Source of the DNA: [Clostridium] methylpentosum DSM 5476
GTDB lineage: Bacteria; Bacillota; Clostridia; Oscillospirales; Ruminococcaceae
DNA: 64,000 nucleotides
NCBI GenBank assembly: GCA_000158655.1
Contig: EQ973344.1
Coordinates: forward strand, 368,608 to 432,607
Direction of reading: 5' to 3'
The position numbers and the translations under genes are program-made. The notes under the pieces are model-generated. The model saw nothing but the letters and a program-made list of their open reading frames with translations. It had not been told where the DNA came from and did not search any database. Position 1 is the first letter of the stretch; the number at the start of each line of letters is the position of its first letter. Of the stretch, positions 53,035 to 61,694 are shown piece by piece.

Positions 53035-53328
53035 CTATTGCTGTTGGCCGGAGAATTTGTTTTTTGTCTCGTTAATCTTGGTTTGTTCTGCGGGTGTAGT
53101 CTGATACCATCCGCGTTTCTGCATTTCAAGAAAAACGTCGTGCTGAATCTGATGCTCCTCGTTGAGAATTGCCATAAATTCGTTGAGCACCTCAGGGGTT
53201 GCGCTCTCGTTGACGTGGGCATTGTAATCACTGGTCAGCTGTTTCTGACTGATGAGCGCATCGTTGAGCATCTCACGGTCATCAAACGGCATACTGTTGT
53301 TGTTTGGAACTGGAATGGTGTTTTGCAT
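53035..53328 (-). CDS. Spore coat protein, CotF-like
   Basis: A 97-residue helical protein of the CotF/YhcQ group, a Spo coat domain related to ferritin-like helices. The segment DREMLNDALISQKQLTSDYNAHVNESATPEVLNEF is typical, and the Gln/Tyr-rich C-terminus (KRGWYQTTPAEQ) matches family tails. It likely becomes part of the spore coat. GGGGAGGAAAG precedes the ATG. It lies 14 bases after a second small CotF-like gene and shares its transcript. Confidence 0.85.
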   Translation of the reverse strand: MQNTIPVPNNNSMPFDDREMLNDALISQKQLTSDYNAHVNESATPEVLNEFMAILNEEHQIQHDVFLEMQKRGWYQTTPAEQTKINETKNKFSGQQQ

Positions 53329-53342
53329 TGTACTTTCCTCCC

Positions 53343-53528
53343 CTATCCGAGCTGGTTGAGCAGGCGGGTATAGTGGCTTTGGTGTTTTGCCGCAATCTGC
53401 TCACATTTTGTTTTCAGCTGCTGATCCGAGCAGCTCATGGCGTACTGCTGATACTTAGTCACCATCGTTTTCTCAATGCTGAGCTGGTCCTCAATTGCGG
53501 AGAGCTCTTTGGTTGTTAAATTCGGCAT
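53343..53528 (-). CDS. Small spore coat-associated protein, CotF-like N-terminal half
   Basis: A 61-residue helical protein (ELSAIEDQLSIEKTMVTKYQQYA...CEQIAAKHQSHYTRLLNQL). The helix pair with a central KYQQYA and AAKHQSHY resembles the first helices of CotF-type ferritin-like proteins. Pairs of a 60- and a 90-residue CotF-like gene are common in Clostridia. The ATG at 53528 follows AGGAG; a GTG three codons upstream is inside that spacing. Confidence 0.78.
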   Translation of the reverse strand: MPNLTTKELSAIEDQLSIEKTMVTKYQQYAMSCSDQQLKTKCEQIAAKHQSHYTRLLNQLG

Positions 53529-53684
53529 ACGGTACACTCCTTTGCGAAATCACTCATGAACGGATTCGTTCCTCCATAGTATCACCAGTATCTTGAGTTG
53601 TTATGCGCGTCAAAGACCAGCAACCAGCTCAACCAACTTTCAATCGTATTTTTGAATCAGAACCGCTCCCGTTTCCCTATGCAG

Positions 53685-53721
53685 AAGCGCCCATGGGATT
53701 GATTGGTATCCCACGGGCGCT
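53685..53721 (-). terminator. Terminator of the flotillin gene pair
   Basis: A 14-base-pair stem, AGCGCCC...GGGCGCT, with one mismatch, 12 bases after the flotillin stop on the minus strand. The T-run is weak. Confidence 0.6.
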
Positions 53722-53732
53722 GGTTTCCCCTG

Positions 53733-55280
53733 TTATTCGGAAATTTGTTCAACAGCCTGCTCTATTTTTTCTTGTGTCGGCTTGCTGTCGGTGGTAATGT
53801 TTAGATTTTTATTGACTTTTGCGTCATAGGTCTGGCCCTTGAGCACATCCTTGAGGTCAAAGCCAGTCATTTCTTTAACCGACTCAATCACGCTTGTCAT
53901 CACGCCGGTGACATTTCCCGCCACTTTGGACACGCTGTTGTTTGATCCGTTTTCACCACCGCCGTCAAGGACAACGATCTTCTCAATCTGCTTGAGAGGC
54001 TCTGCGACTTTGGAGGCAATTTCTGGCAGCACTTCAATTATCATGTTTGCCATCGCAGCGTCGTTGTACTGCTTGTAAGCCTCTGCCTTTTTCTTCATCG
54101 CTTCGGCTTCTGCAAGTCCTTTTTCACGAATGGCGTACGCTTGGGCTTCACCTGTTTTCTTGATAATTTCTGCTTCGGCTAAACCGTTTTTGCGCTTCGC
54201 CTCGGCTTCAGCCTCTGCTTGGGCGATCTGTAAGTATTTTTCCGCCTCAGCCTCTGCCATCTGTTTTTCCTTGTCTGCGAGCGCAGGCTCAATGACTGTT
54301 TCACGAAGCTCGGCTTTTTTGCGCTCTGCCTTGCGAGTCGCAAGCTCGATATTCTTTTCCTCTTTTGCAATGTCGATCTGGACCTCGGCAACATGGACTT
54401 CCTTGAGTCTCTGCTGGCGCAGGACCTCAGCATCCATCTCTGCTGTAGTGACGTCTTTCAGGGTGATATTTTTCTGAATCTCATAGGAAGCGTCAGCGAT
54501 TGCTTTCGCCTGGTCCTGCTCACGGCGGTATTCCGACTGCTGAACATCTTTCTTTTTCTGAGCTTCGGCGATCTCAGTCTCCGCTTTGAGCTTTGCAGCC
54601 TCTCCGAGCTTTTTGGACTCAGAAACGCTGATCTGTGTTTCCTTTATAGCGTTTGCAGTGGCAATTTCCGCTTCCTTTTTGACCTCGGCAATGCGGCCCG
54701 CTCCAAGCGCGTCGAGATAGCCGTTGTCGTCCTTGATATCGCGGATATTGAGGTTTTTAATTTCGAGACCCATCTCAAGTAAGTCGGTCGCGATAACCGT
54801 CTGAACCTGGGAGGCAAATGCTTCCCTGTCTTTGTAAATTGCCTCAACCGTCATGGTGGAGATGATCTCACGCAGCTTGCCTTCGAGCATATTAGTCGCA
54901 GTCTCTTTGATAATGCCGACTGTCTTGCCCTCGTTGTTGACGTTGAACTGCTCGATTGCGGCGAGTATGCAGTCGTGTTCGTTTTTCACCTTGATGTTTG
55001 CATAGCTGACAATCCGGATCGGGACGCCCTGAGAGGTCATCGCATCTTCAGTGCGCACCTCGAGCTGCATGTTTTCAAGCGAAATGTAGTCGATTCGCTC
55101 GAGAATCGGGATAACCATTCCGCCCCCGCCGGTGATGACGCGTTTTTTGAGGCCTGTGATAACCGCCGCTTTATCCTGTGGCACCTTTTTCCAAAGGCTA
55201 AAAATCACAATCATGATCAATAGGATACCCAGGATAATCAAGCCGGCCACAATGACTGGAGTTTGTGTAAAAATTTCCAT
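53733..55280 (-). CDS. floT: Flotillin family protein (FloT/YuaG-like)
   Basis: A 515-residue SPFH/flotillin protein marking functional membrane microdomains. The N-terminal membrane segment is at about 10-28. An SPFH/PHB domain follows (about 30-215, with GGGGMVIPILERIDYISL). A long Glu/Ala/Lys-rich coiled coil (about 220-420) contains the EAEAEA-type repeats typical of flotillins. The C-terminal domain closes with QTYDAKVNKN. AAAGGAGAC precedes the ATG. The gene pairs with an NfeD-like gene as yuaF-yuaG do in Bacillus. Confidence 0.94.
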   Translation of the reverse strand: MEIFTQTPVIVAGLIILGILLIMIVIFSLWKKVPQDKAAVITGLKKRVITGGGGMVIPILERIDYISLENMQLEVRTEDAMTSQGVPIRIVSYANIKVKNEHDCILAAIEQFNVNNEGKTVGIIKETATNMLEGKLREIISTMTVEAIYKDREAFASQVQTVIATDLLEMGLEIKNLNIRDIKDDNGYLDALGAGRIAEVKKEAEIATANAIKETQISVSESKKLGEAAKLKAETEIAEAQKKKDVQQSEYRREQDQAKAIADASYEIQKNITLKDVTTAEMDAEVLRQQRLKEVHVAEVQIDIAKEEKNIELATRKAERKKAELRETVIEPALADKEKQMAEAEAEKYLQIAQAEAEAEAKRKNGLAEAEIIKKTGEAQAYAIREKGLAEAEAMKKKAEAYKQYNDAAMANMIIEVLPEIASKVAEPLKQIEKIVVLDGGGENGSNNSVSKVAGNVTGVMTSVIESVKEMTGFDLKDVLKGQTYDAKVNKNLNITTDSKPTQEKIEQAVEQISE

Positions 55281-55291
55281 AATTGTCTCCT

Positions 55292-55867
55292 TTACTGTTG
55301 CTGATTGGATGGGCTTCTGCGAACAATGAGTATTTTTTTGTCAAACTTAATGGGCACCACATCTTCTCCCTGTCCAATTCGTTTGCCATCCTCGGAACAG
55401 GCGGGATAAATGACTTTGCCCACAGTCGTGGAAAAGGTGACAACGCCGAATCCATTTTCCACAATGGCATCGACCACCCTGCCGTCAAGGCCAAAGATAT
55501 CCTCATCTTTGTGGGATGGGCTCTCAACGCTGCGGAGCCGGTTGATCACTGCGTTTTGAATCACAAGGGACATCGCATATCCGGCTGCGAGCGCAATGGC
55601 AAAGATCGCCAGAGGCAGTGCGTGAAGCGGGGTGTAACCGAGCAAAAAACCTGTGCCGCCGAACAGCAGCACGCCCGCAGAGATGCTCATCAGCGAAGTC
55701 GGAAACACGCTGAAGGCAAGGCCACCGGGATCGAGGTCGGCGTGCACATCAAAATGGGCGGCGAGGTCTCCGATCGCGGAAAACACATCCCCGATCAATC
55801 CCAGAACAAAGGACAGCACCGGCACAGCCACGCCAAGAATGACGCAGGTTAGATAAACAGTCTGCAC
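55292..55867 (-). CDS. NfeD-like (YuaF-type) membrane protein
   Basis: A 191-residue membrane protein. Four hydrophobic segments (about 1-25, 50-75, 80-98 and an end near 110) precede a C-terminal OB-fold of NfeD type (GLDGRVVDAI...GVVTFSTTVGKV...GEDVVPIKFDKKILIVRR). Such proteins accompany flotillins and influence their assembly. The start is GTG 6 bases after GGGGGGAA. It overlaps nothing and is followed by the flotillin gene after 11 bases. Confidence 0.88.
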   Translation of the reverse strand: MQTVYLTCVILGVAVPVLSFVLGLIGDVFSAIGDLAAHFDVHADLDPGGLAFSVFPTSLMSISAGVLLFGGTGFLLGYTPLHALPLAIFAIALAAGYAMSLVIQNAVINRLRSVESPSHKDEDIFGLDGRVVDAIVENGFGVVTFSTTVGKVIYPACSEDGKRIGQGEDVVPIKFDKKILIVRRSPSNQQQ

Positions 55868-57058
55868 AGAGATTCCCCCCTTTCTCCATCATACACCCCG
55901 ATTAATCCCATTATAACACAAAATTTGTCTGCGAAAAAGCGTTGCGTAAAATTTTGTCGATTTTACTACTTAATTTTTGAAAGCAGACAAATCTCATTTC
56001 AAAAGATAGGGAGTAAAATGATGTTGCTTTTTGTCAAGGCCTACAGAGCGGCTGCCCATTGGCACTGTCTTCAATTGCATCTGCCCATTGGTCTCTTCCT
56101 TTTATAAAGGCGAATGTGAGCAACCATAAAACAGTCTCTAGATTCTGCTTGACACAACTTTAACACTTTTTATAGCAAACGTCAATATCTCGCAAATGAC
56201 TGTAAAATACTGTAAGAAATTGTAACCATTTTGTCTTTACTCCGTTGTGATTTGTAATAGGCAAATGCATCAGGAAACAGGTTGTACAAGATATATATAA
56301 ATAGGAAGGTAGTTGCAGCAAGCCGATCGTTTTTTGAATTGACCTTTGTTCAGCTGTCAGACTGGGCTATCCACAAAGACCTTCAAGTGTTGATGCAGCC
56401 AAAAAGCTCACAAAACTTGAACAGCCAAATTGACAAAGAGATGAAGGCAGTGTATAATGCTTGAGCAGAGACCCATAAGTAGATCGGTGTTTCCGCTGAG
56501 TCGCTTTGGTTTCGCATCTTGTGTAGTAGCTCCGCATTCTCTTGTGAGGTGGGTCGAGGGGCAGTTTTTGCACTCCTATCCCCCGGCGCGCAGGCAAGAA
56601 CGAAAAGGCCGCAGCGCACATACGGGCCCGTTTTTCCAAAGCTTGGGGCTCTTGACAGAGCAAGCGATTGGTATGGATGATACAAAGCGCGCTCTGCTTG
56701 CTCGAAAAATCCCTGGCGCTTGGGTGTCACCGGGGATTCTTTCTTTATCACCCCCACTTGTGATAAAACCTGCCTTTGAAAGCCGATGGATATCCAACCT
56801 TGCAAGCACCCAGCCATTTTGATTTACTCAAACGAGTTTTTTCATACAAATCCAAAGTGATCTTCTCGTTCTGTGGGGACACCTCAAAAAGGCTGGCAGA
56901 CTTGTTTTTTTGCTCCACAAACCGGCTGTCTGGATCAAAAGAGAAAATAAAACATCAGTGCGATAACGAAGTATTCATTAAGCGGCGGGAATGTTGCGTT
57001 TACCGCTATTGCGTTATCATGCCGCTGAAAATAATTTATATTAGCTTGAGAGGTTACT
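55868..57058. other. Large intergenic region with a GC-rich island
   Basis: About 1.2 kb between the divergent NfeD-like and methyltransferase genes. A TATAAT near 55912 on the minus strand may serve the flotillin pair. Bases about 56520-56800 are distinctly GC-richer than the AT-rich flanks and open in several frames on both strands, yet no frame has a ribosome binding site or a recognisable product. It could be a degraded insertion. A nested hairpin lies at 56962-57018. Confidence 0.5.
56962..57018 (+). promoter_or_regulatory. Nested inverted repeats in the methyltransferase leader
   Basis: Outer GATAACG (56962-56968) pairs with CGTTATC (57012-57018), and inner AGCGG (56981-56985) pairs with CCGCT (57003-57007). 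The structure ends about 40 bases before the methyltransferase ATG and might be an operator or a leader hairpin. TTGCGT (57009) with a weak TAATTT 17 bases on is a possible promoter overlapping it. Confidence 0.35.
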
Positions 57059-57841
57059 ATGCAAAAATTAAATCATATTGATAATGGAAAAGAGTTTGAT
57101 TGGGGACTTGCCTCAAAAGATTATGCTAAATATCGCGATATTTATCCTGCTGAGTTCTATCGAAAACTTGTTGATTTGGGTTTATGCATTAAAGGTCAAT
57201 TTGTTCTCGATTTAGGAACCGGAGTTTTACCACGAAACATGTATCCATTCGGCGCAAAATTTGTTGGAGTGGATATATCGGAAAATCAAATTAAACAAGC
57301 AATAGAACTTTCAAAATCATCGGGTTTAGACATAGATTATATTGTTGCCTCAGCAGAAACTTTTGATTTCCCAGATAAAACATTTGATGTTGTAACTGCT
57401 TGTCAATGCTTTATGTATTTCGATAAAGCAGTAGCTTTACCAAAAATACATAGAGTTTTAAAAGAGAATGGTCACTTTGTTCTATTGTTTATGGCGTGGT
57501 TACCTTTTGAAGATGAAATTGCAAAAACAAGCGAAGATATGGTTCTTAAATACAATCCAGCTTGGACAGGCGGAAGATTGAAACGTTATGAACTTGAAAC
57601 GCCAAAATGGCTTGGGGATCTGTTTCAGGTTGCCAACGCTAGTACTTTTGATATAAAAGTACCGTTTACTCGTGAAACATGGCACGGACGAATGAAGGCT
57701 TGTCGTGGTATTGGCGCTTCATCGTTAAGTAAAGAAAAAATTGCTGCTTGGGAAAAGGAACATAAAAGTTATATGAAAACATTGCCCGAAACATTTCATA
57801 TATTGCACTATGCCACAGTACTGGACTTGCAAGCAAAATGA
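57059..57841 (+). CDS. Class I SAM-dependent methyltransferase, AT-rich (probably acquired)
   Basis: A 260-residue Methyltransf_11-type protein. Motif I VLDLGTGVLPR, the acidic residue in GVDISENQ, and FDVVTACQCFMYF are visible. Similar proteins occur in Clostridia and Bacteroidetes, often of unknown substrate. The base composition is clearly more AT-rich than its neighbours, with A/T third positions (AAA, TTT, GAA), which suggests horizontal acquisition. GAGAGG precedes the ATG. A strong terminator follows at 57931. Confidence 0.87.
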   Translation: MQKLNHIDNGKEFDWGLASKDYAKYRDIYPAEFYRKLVDLGLCIKGQFVLDLGTGVLPRNMYPFGAKFVGVDISENQIKQAIELSKSSGLDIDYIVASAETFDFPDKTFDVVTACQCFMYFDKAVALPKIHRVLKENGHFVLLFMAWLPFEDEIAKTSEDMVLKYNPAWTGGRLKRYELETPKWLGDLFQVANASTFDIKVPFTRETWHGRMKACRGIGASSLSKEKIAAWEKEHKSYMKTLPETFHILHYATVLDLQAK

Positions 57842-57930
57842 GCATAATCCCCCACATGACATCTTTGCGAACACTGTTCGAAAGCGTCCATAGTGGGTTA
57901 TATCCTTTCGGAACGTTAATGTATAGAGAA

Positions 57931-57969
57931 AATCGAGGTGCAGTTTGTTGACTGCACCTCGATTTTTTT
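57931..57969 (+). terminator. Terminator after the AT-rich methyltransferase (bidirectional)
   Basis: A perfect 14-base-pair stem, AATCGAGGTGCAGT/ACTGCACCTCGATT, with loop TTGTTG, followed by a run of T. It is close enough to serve the convergent XRE gene as well. Confidence 0.85.
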
Positions 57970-58013
57970 GTTAAACCTTCGTTACGGAACCTACCGATTG
58001 CGTGGTTTCCTTT

Positions 58014-58307
58014 CTATTTATTTTGTGTCCGAAACTCATCCAGAAGCAAATCCAAAATCTCACGTTGCTTATCAGTCAACCCATCGATCAAAAGCATGTC
58101 CCGATTTTCCAACCCTAAAATGTAATCTGATGAAACCCCATACAAAATGGATAACTGTGTCAGGACATCAAGCGATGGGGTTTTGATGTTGTTCTCATAT
58201 CCGCTGATCGTCGTTTTGGAAAGGTTCAGACGGCGCGCTACTTGTGTCTGGGTTAATTTTTTATTGAGCCGAAGTTCACGGAGCCGACAACCAAAGTCAA
58301 AAACCAT
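58014..58307 (-). CDS. XRE-family helix-turn-helix transcriptional regulator
   Basis: A 97-residue Cro/C1-type regulator. HTH is at about 10-62 with TQTQVARRLNLSKTTISGYENN and the following PSLDVLTQLSILYGVSSDYILGL stretch typical of clostridial XRE proteins. The C-terminus (KQREILDLLLDEF) is a short helix. The ATG at 58307 has AGAAGGTG in front; a GTG three codons earlier overlaps that site. Divergent from the 76-residue protein gene. Confidence 0.88.
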   Translation of the reverse strand: MVFDFGCRLRELRLNKKLTQTQVARRLNLSKTTISGYENNIKTPSLDVLTQLSILYGVSSDYILGLENRDMLLIDGLTDKQREILDLLLDEFRTQNK

Positions 58308-58439
58308 TATGAACACCTTCTTGCTAATAGTGTAAACTATTATTGGTGACTAAAAGGGAATTTATACTTTGTTTTGTTGGCTAAAAGTTGACTGTATGTG
58401 AAATCTGTGATACACTGGATAAGAAAGGGGCCGCTGAGG

Positions 58440-58670
58440 ATGAAAGAAAGAATATTAGATGATCTTGCACTGTACTGTGACTGCTTTATTTCAGATTTAA
58501 AAGCGATTCGGTTTCACCAAAAAATTCGCGGTTTCTTGCTAGTCAAGGCAAATCAATACAGCTGTGAAGAGCTCAATTACTGCTTGTCCTACCTGCTCAA
58601 CGAATCATTTGCATTTCCGAACACGAAAGAAATTGTTCATTATGTCAAGACGGCCTTTCCCATTTGCTAG
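58440..58670 (+). CDS. Small protein of unknown function
   Basis: A 76-residue protein, largely helical, with several Cys and Tyr residues (YCDCFISDLKAIRF, NQYSCEELNYCLSYLLN). No family is recognised. The ATG at 58440 follows AAAGGGG at nine bases. It may be regulated by the divergent XRE protein next to it. The coding assignment is tentative. Confidence 0.5.
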   Translation: MKERILDDLALYCDCFISDLKAIRFHQKIRGFLLVKANQYSCEELNYCLSYLLNESFAFPNTKEIVHYVKTAFPIC

Positions 58671-59080
58671 CTTTTATAACTGATTTTGACTGCAGTCCAG
58701 CGTGCTGAAATTCTCTCCTTCTATTCACTTGTATGGGGAATCAGGGACTGTACCTGTGTTGAAACCTAGATGTAACCATTTAGTATACGACAAAAAAGAT
58801 ATGTGTTCTTCCTTGAGAACAGGCGTCTGACTGAAACGCCTTGGCTATGAACTGCTGTCATCCGCTGCTTAGACCAGCAGCATAGAACGAAGCGTACTTT
58901 CGCACAAAGACTCCCAGTTTCCTCCTCCACCTGTGTAGAGACAACACAGCCGCCTTAGTAATGTGGTATTTTTTCCTTTCTGCAAAGTTGTGAATTTGGT
59001 TTTTTCTCAAACTACAGCTTTTCTCCAAAGTCCATCTGATGGTTGACCTCCTTACACAATCGGTTAATTTCTGCAATTCA
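58671..59080. other. Intergenic region upstream of an orphan terminator
   Basis: About 400 bases without a supportable gene. On the minus strand, 58860-59000, a stretch reading KKYHITKAAVLSLHRWRRKLG faintly recalls the HTH of integrase-type transposases but is too short and has no start. It may hold a small RNA ended by the terminator at 59081. Confidence 0.35.
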
Positions 59081-59126
59081 AATGACCTCTTGCCGTAGTT
59101 TCGATTCTACGGCAAGAGGTCATTTT
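59081..59126 (+). terminator. Strong rho-independent terminator without an adjacent gene
   Basis: A perfect 18-base-pair stem, AATGACCTCTTGCCGTAG/CTACGGCAAGAGGTCATT, with an 8-base loop and TTTTT on the plus strand. The nearest upstream plus-strand gene ends 410 bases away. Confidence 0.85.
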
Positions 59127-59243
59127 TAATCTCGGTTCTGTGTGATATGTCCATTGTTTTGTCTTGTGAACCCGCCGGTTCTACCATGTACTTGCGGCCT
59201 TCCGCTCAAACAGTATAGCGTTTCATCGGTTTGCTTTGTATTC

Positions 59244-60089
59244 CTAAGGAGATGCTACAATGCCAGTGCTGGGAATCAGCTGCACGGTGACCCCACTGAG
59301 ACAGAGTGTTGTTCCCTCCTCTAAAACTGCGTTGTAAAACGAAGTGATGTGACGAAATGCAGAGAGACCAAACAGCTCATTGACGCCGTTGCTTGTAATC
59401 ACATTTCCACAACCACTGACATAGAAAATGTCATAAACACCTGCGGGAAAGTCAGATCCCGCAGTGTATTCTCCGCTGGGGAGCGTAACTAGTTCGGTCA
59501 ACTCGTTGACGCGGGGAATCATGGCGGATACCTGCGCCTGCTCAGAGCAAAAGCGAAGAACGACACTACCCGAGATGTGCAGCTCAGTCCCCTTTTCAAT
59601 GAGCGCATTCCGGCAGGCCTGAACATAGGGTGCGCCCTGATCAACCCCCATCATCTGGTTGAGACCTGCAGATGATATCACATTGCCGCTGCCCAAAAGA
59701 GCGGTGAGATTGTACCGGCCAGCAGGGATGTCGATCCCTCCTGTGTAGTTGCCCGCTGAAAGTTTGATCTCGAAAGGTTCTGCTGGTAGAAGGGATGTAT
59801 CAGGGTCGGCCTGGGAGGCTGAGGGAAATGCCTCGCCGGGCACAGAGGCCGCTTGGATTGGGCTTGTAAGACCTCCGAATCCGAGTTTCAGGGCGCTGCA
59901 GAGGAGAAAGGTAAACAGGGCGGACCCAGCAACTAAGAATGGAATGATCCATTTAGGGAAAGCTTGTGATCCAGATGCAGCCCCACCATCTAGAGGCTCT
60001 TGCGAATCGCCTGTTTTCAGTGTAGACTTTCCGCAGGCAGGGCATGCAGATGCGCTGTATTCACTGCCGCAGCCTTGACAAATCTTCAT
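59244..60089 (-). CDS. Zinc-ribbon membrane protein with a duplicated extracellular domain
   Basis: A 281-residue protein. An N-terminal zinc ribbon uses Cys4/Cys7 and Cys16/Cys19 (CQGC...CPAC). One membrane helix (about 46-66) is followed by a linker. Two copies of a domain of about 75 residues lie outside the membrane (109-183 and 202-274). Each copy has the pattern L-x-x-G-x-Y-x-x-G-x-D-x-P-A-G-x-Y, then GNVI-S-x-G-x-N-x-x-x-G, then a helix and EKGT/EEGT-x-L-x-x-SG. No enzyme motif is seen. Ligand and function are unknown. GGAGGATACG precedes the ATG at 60089. It is a single gene. Confidence 0.82.
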   Translation of the reverse strand: MKICQGCGSEYSASACPACGKSTLKTGDSQEPLDGGAASGSQAFPKWIIPFLVAGSALFTFLLCSALKLGFGGLTSPIQAASVPGEAFPSASQADPDTSLLPAEPFEIKLSAGNYTGGIDIPAGRYNLTALLGSGNVISSAGLNQMMGVDQGAPYVQACRNALIEKGTELHISGSVVLRFCSEQAQVSAMIPRVNELTELVTLPSGEYTAGSDFPAGVYDIFYVSGCGNVITSNGVNELFGLSAFRHITSFYNAVLEEGTTLCLSGVTVQLIPSTGIVASP

Positions 60090-60248
60090 CGTATCCTCCA
60101 TTGATCTTTCAGTTAAAATTCTCTTGTTTTTCCTATTTTCGGATGGTTTCTGTTAGTATTGTAATGCCTGCCACGCAAAAGGTCAACGGTTGCTTTAAAA
60201 ATTAATATTCGACCGTCTTTCCCTCTATGCATTTCGGTCCGCCTGTGC

Positions 60249-60254
60249 TATAAT
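60249..60254 (+). promoter_or_regulatory. -10 element of the first GNAT gene
   Basis: A perfect TATAAT 32 bases upstream of the ATG at 60286. No good -35 box is present at 17 bases. Confidence 0.45.
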
Positions 60255-60285
60255 GATAAGTATTTTAAACGGGAGGAGAACTCAG

Positions 60286-61086
60286 ATGAAGCAGCTGCAA
60301 AAACAGGAACTGGGTCTGCTGAACCCTTTTTTTGCTGGATGGGAGGAAACCATCCTCTGGTCCGGCCTGCAGGGACATATGGGCCATGCCTGGGTTGATG
60401 ACGGCAACTCCCCCACTTCTGCTCGAGTATTGGTAGGCGATTTCTGCTTTCTGGCAGGACGGCCAGACCTTGCGCTGATAGAGAAAATTGATCTCCCCAT
60501 TTCTCAAAAATTCCTGCTCCTGATCCCAAGGACAGCGGATTGGGAAGAGCTGATCCAACAGGCTTATGCCGGACGCTGCCAAAAACTGACGCGATATGCC
60601 ATAAAAAAGCAACCCGATGTATTTGATCCGCCTAAGCTCAAAGCGTTTGCCAATTCCCTGTCCGGGGAATTTGAACTCCTGCCGATAAACAGAGAGCTGT
60701 ACGATGCAGCAAAGCGCGAGGTATGGTCGGCTGATCTCTGCTCTCAGTTTTCCAGCTGGGCAGAATACGAGCGCAACGGACTGGGGTTTGCTGTCCTGCA
60801 TGGGAATGAGCTCGTATGTGGGGCATCCTCTTACAGTTTTTATGATGAAGGGATTGAAATTGAGATCGACACCCGGAAGGATTACCGAAGAAAAGGGCTT
60901 GCACAAGCGTGTGCTGCCCGGTTAATTCTCGAATGTCTTGACCGGAAAATCTATCCGAGCTGGGATGCGGCAAATCTGGAGTCGGTTTCCCTGGCGGAAA
61001 AGCTAGGATACCATTTTGATCATCCCTATCGGGCATATGAAGTGGAGTTTTACACTGCTTGCTCAATGCAGGCTAAGGACGTCTAG
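60286..61086 (+). CDS. GNAT N-acetyltransferase (GNAT_acetyltran family)
   Basis: A 266-residue protein of the two-part GNAT_acetyltran type. The N-terminal half is poorly conserved (FFAGWEETILWSGLQG). The C-terminal half carries the acetyl-CoA-binding motif R-K-D-Y-R-R-K-G-L-A with following AARLILECLD and YPSWDAANLESVSLAEKLGY. The substrate is unknown. GGGAGGAG precedes the ATG at 60286. A second GNAT gene lies 134 bases downstream on the same strand. Confidence 0.85.
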   Translation: MKQLQKQELGLLNPFFAGWEETILWSGLQGHMGHAWVDDGNSPTSARVLVGDFCFLAGRPDLALIEKIDLPISQKFLLLIPRTADWEELIQQAYAGRCQKLTRYAIKKQPDVFDPPKLKAFANSLSGEFELLPINRELYDAAKREVWSADLCSQFSSWAEYERNGLGFAVLHGNELVCGASSYSFYDEGIEIEIDTRKDYRRKGLAQACAARLILECLDRKIYPSWDAANLESVSLAEKLGYHFDHPYRAYEVEFYTACSMQAKDV

Positions 61087-61220
61087 GTCTCACTCCGTCT
61101 CATGAAGATGCACAAAGGGCTGTCCCTCAGAATTTTACTTATTCTACTGTGGGAAAATAAAAAACAGTTTTCCCTGTCGCCAGACAAAGGATCATTTCAG
61201 AAAGTATTAGGAGGAACGTT

Positions 61221-61694
61221 GTGAAAATACAAGAGGTATCCAGCAATCGACAAGAGTTGATTGGTAAGCTGAGCGAGGTGTGGGAAAAATCCGTACGTGC
61301 CACGCACCTGTTTTTATCCGAAGAATATAGAAAACAGATTGCAGCCACACTGCCGGAGGCTCTCTGCAGCGTCTCCCATCTGGTGGTTGCGATAAATGAG
61401 TTAGAAGATCCGGTTGCCTTTATGGGCATTGAAGGAGATCGGCTGGAAATGCTCTTTTTGTCCCCAGAAGAACGGGGAAAGGGATTGGGGAGACAATTGC
61501 TTGAGCTTGGCATTCAGTCCTATTCTGTCAAAGTGCTGACTGTCAATGAGCAAAACCCTCAGGCAAGAGGATTTTATGAGCATATGGGATTTGAGGCGTA
61601 TCAACGCAGGGACACGGATGAGCAGGGAAACCCGTTTCCCATTCTATTTATGAGAATAGCAGAGCCTGTAGGAGGAACTGACCAGTTGAATTGA
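61221..61694 (+). CDS. GNAT family N-acetyltransferase
   Basis: A 157-residue acetyltransferase. The acetyl-CoA motif is SPEERGKGLGRQLLELG and the C-terminal motif B is VNEQNPQARGFYEHMGF, as in the PA4866/YjaB group. The start is GTG with AGGAGGAACGTT in front. The substrate cannot be inferred. It is unrelated in sequence to the first GNAT upstream. Confidence 0.92.
   Translation: MKIQEVSSNRQELIGKLSEVWEKSVRATHLFLSEEYRKQIAATLPEALCSVSHLVVAINELEDPVAFMGIEGDRLEMLFLSPEERGKGLGRQLLELGIQSYSVKVLTVNEQNPQARGFYEHMGFEAYQRRDTDEQGNPFPILFMRIAEPVGGTDQLN

Noticed and set aside
56383-56822. Overlapping ORFs of 98-144 codons on both strands
   Set aside because: Several frames are open at once in a GC-rich island, none with a Shine-Dalgarno site or recognisable product; treated as non-coding.
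58860-59076. Possible transposase N-terminal fragment on the minus strand
   Set aside because: The similarity (ITKAAVLSLHRWRRKLG) is short and imperfect, with no other transposase motif or terminal repeats nearby.
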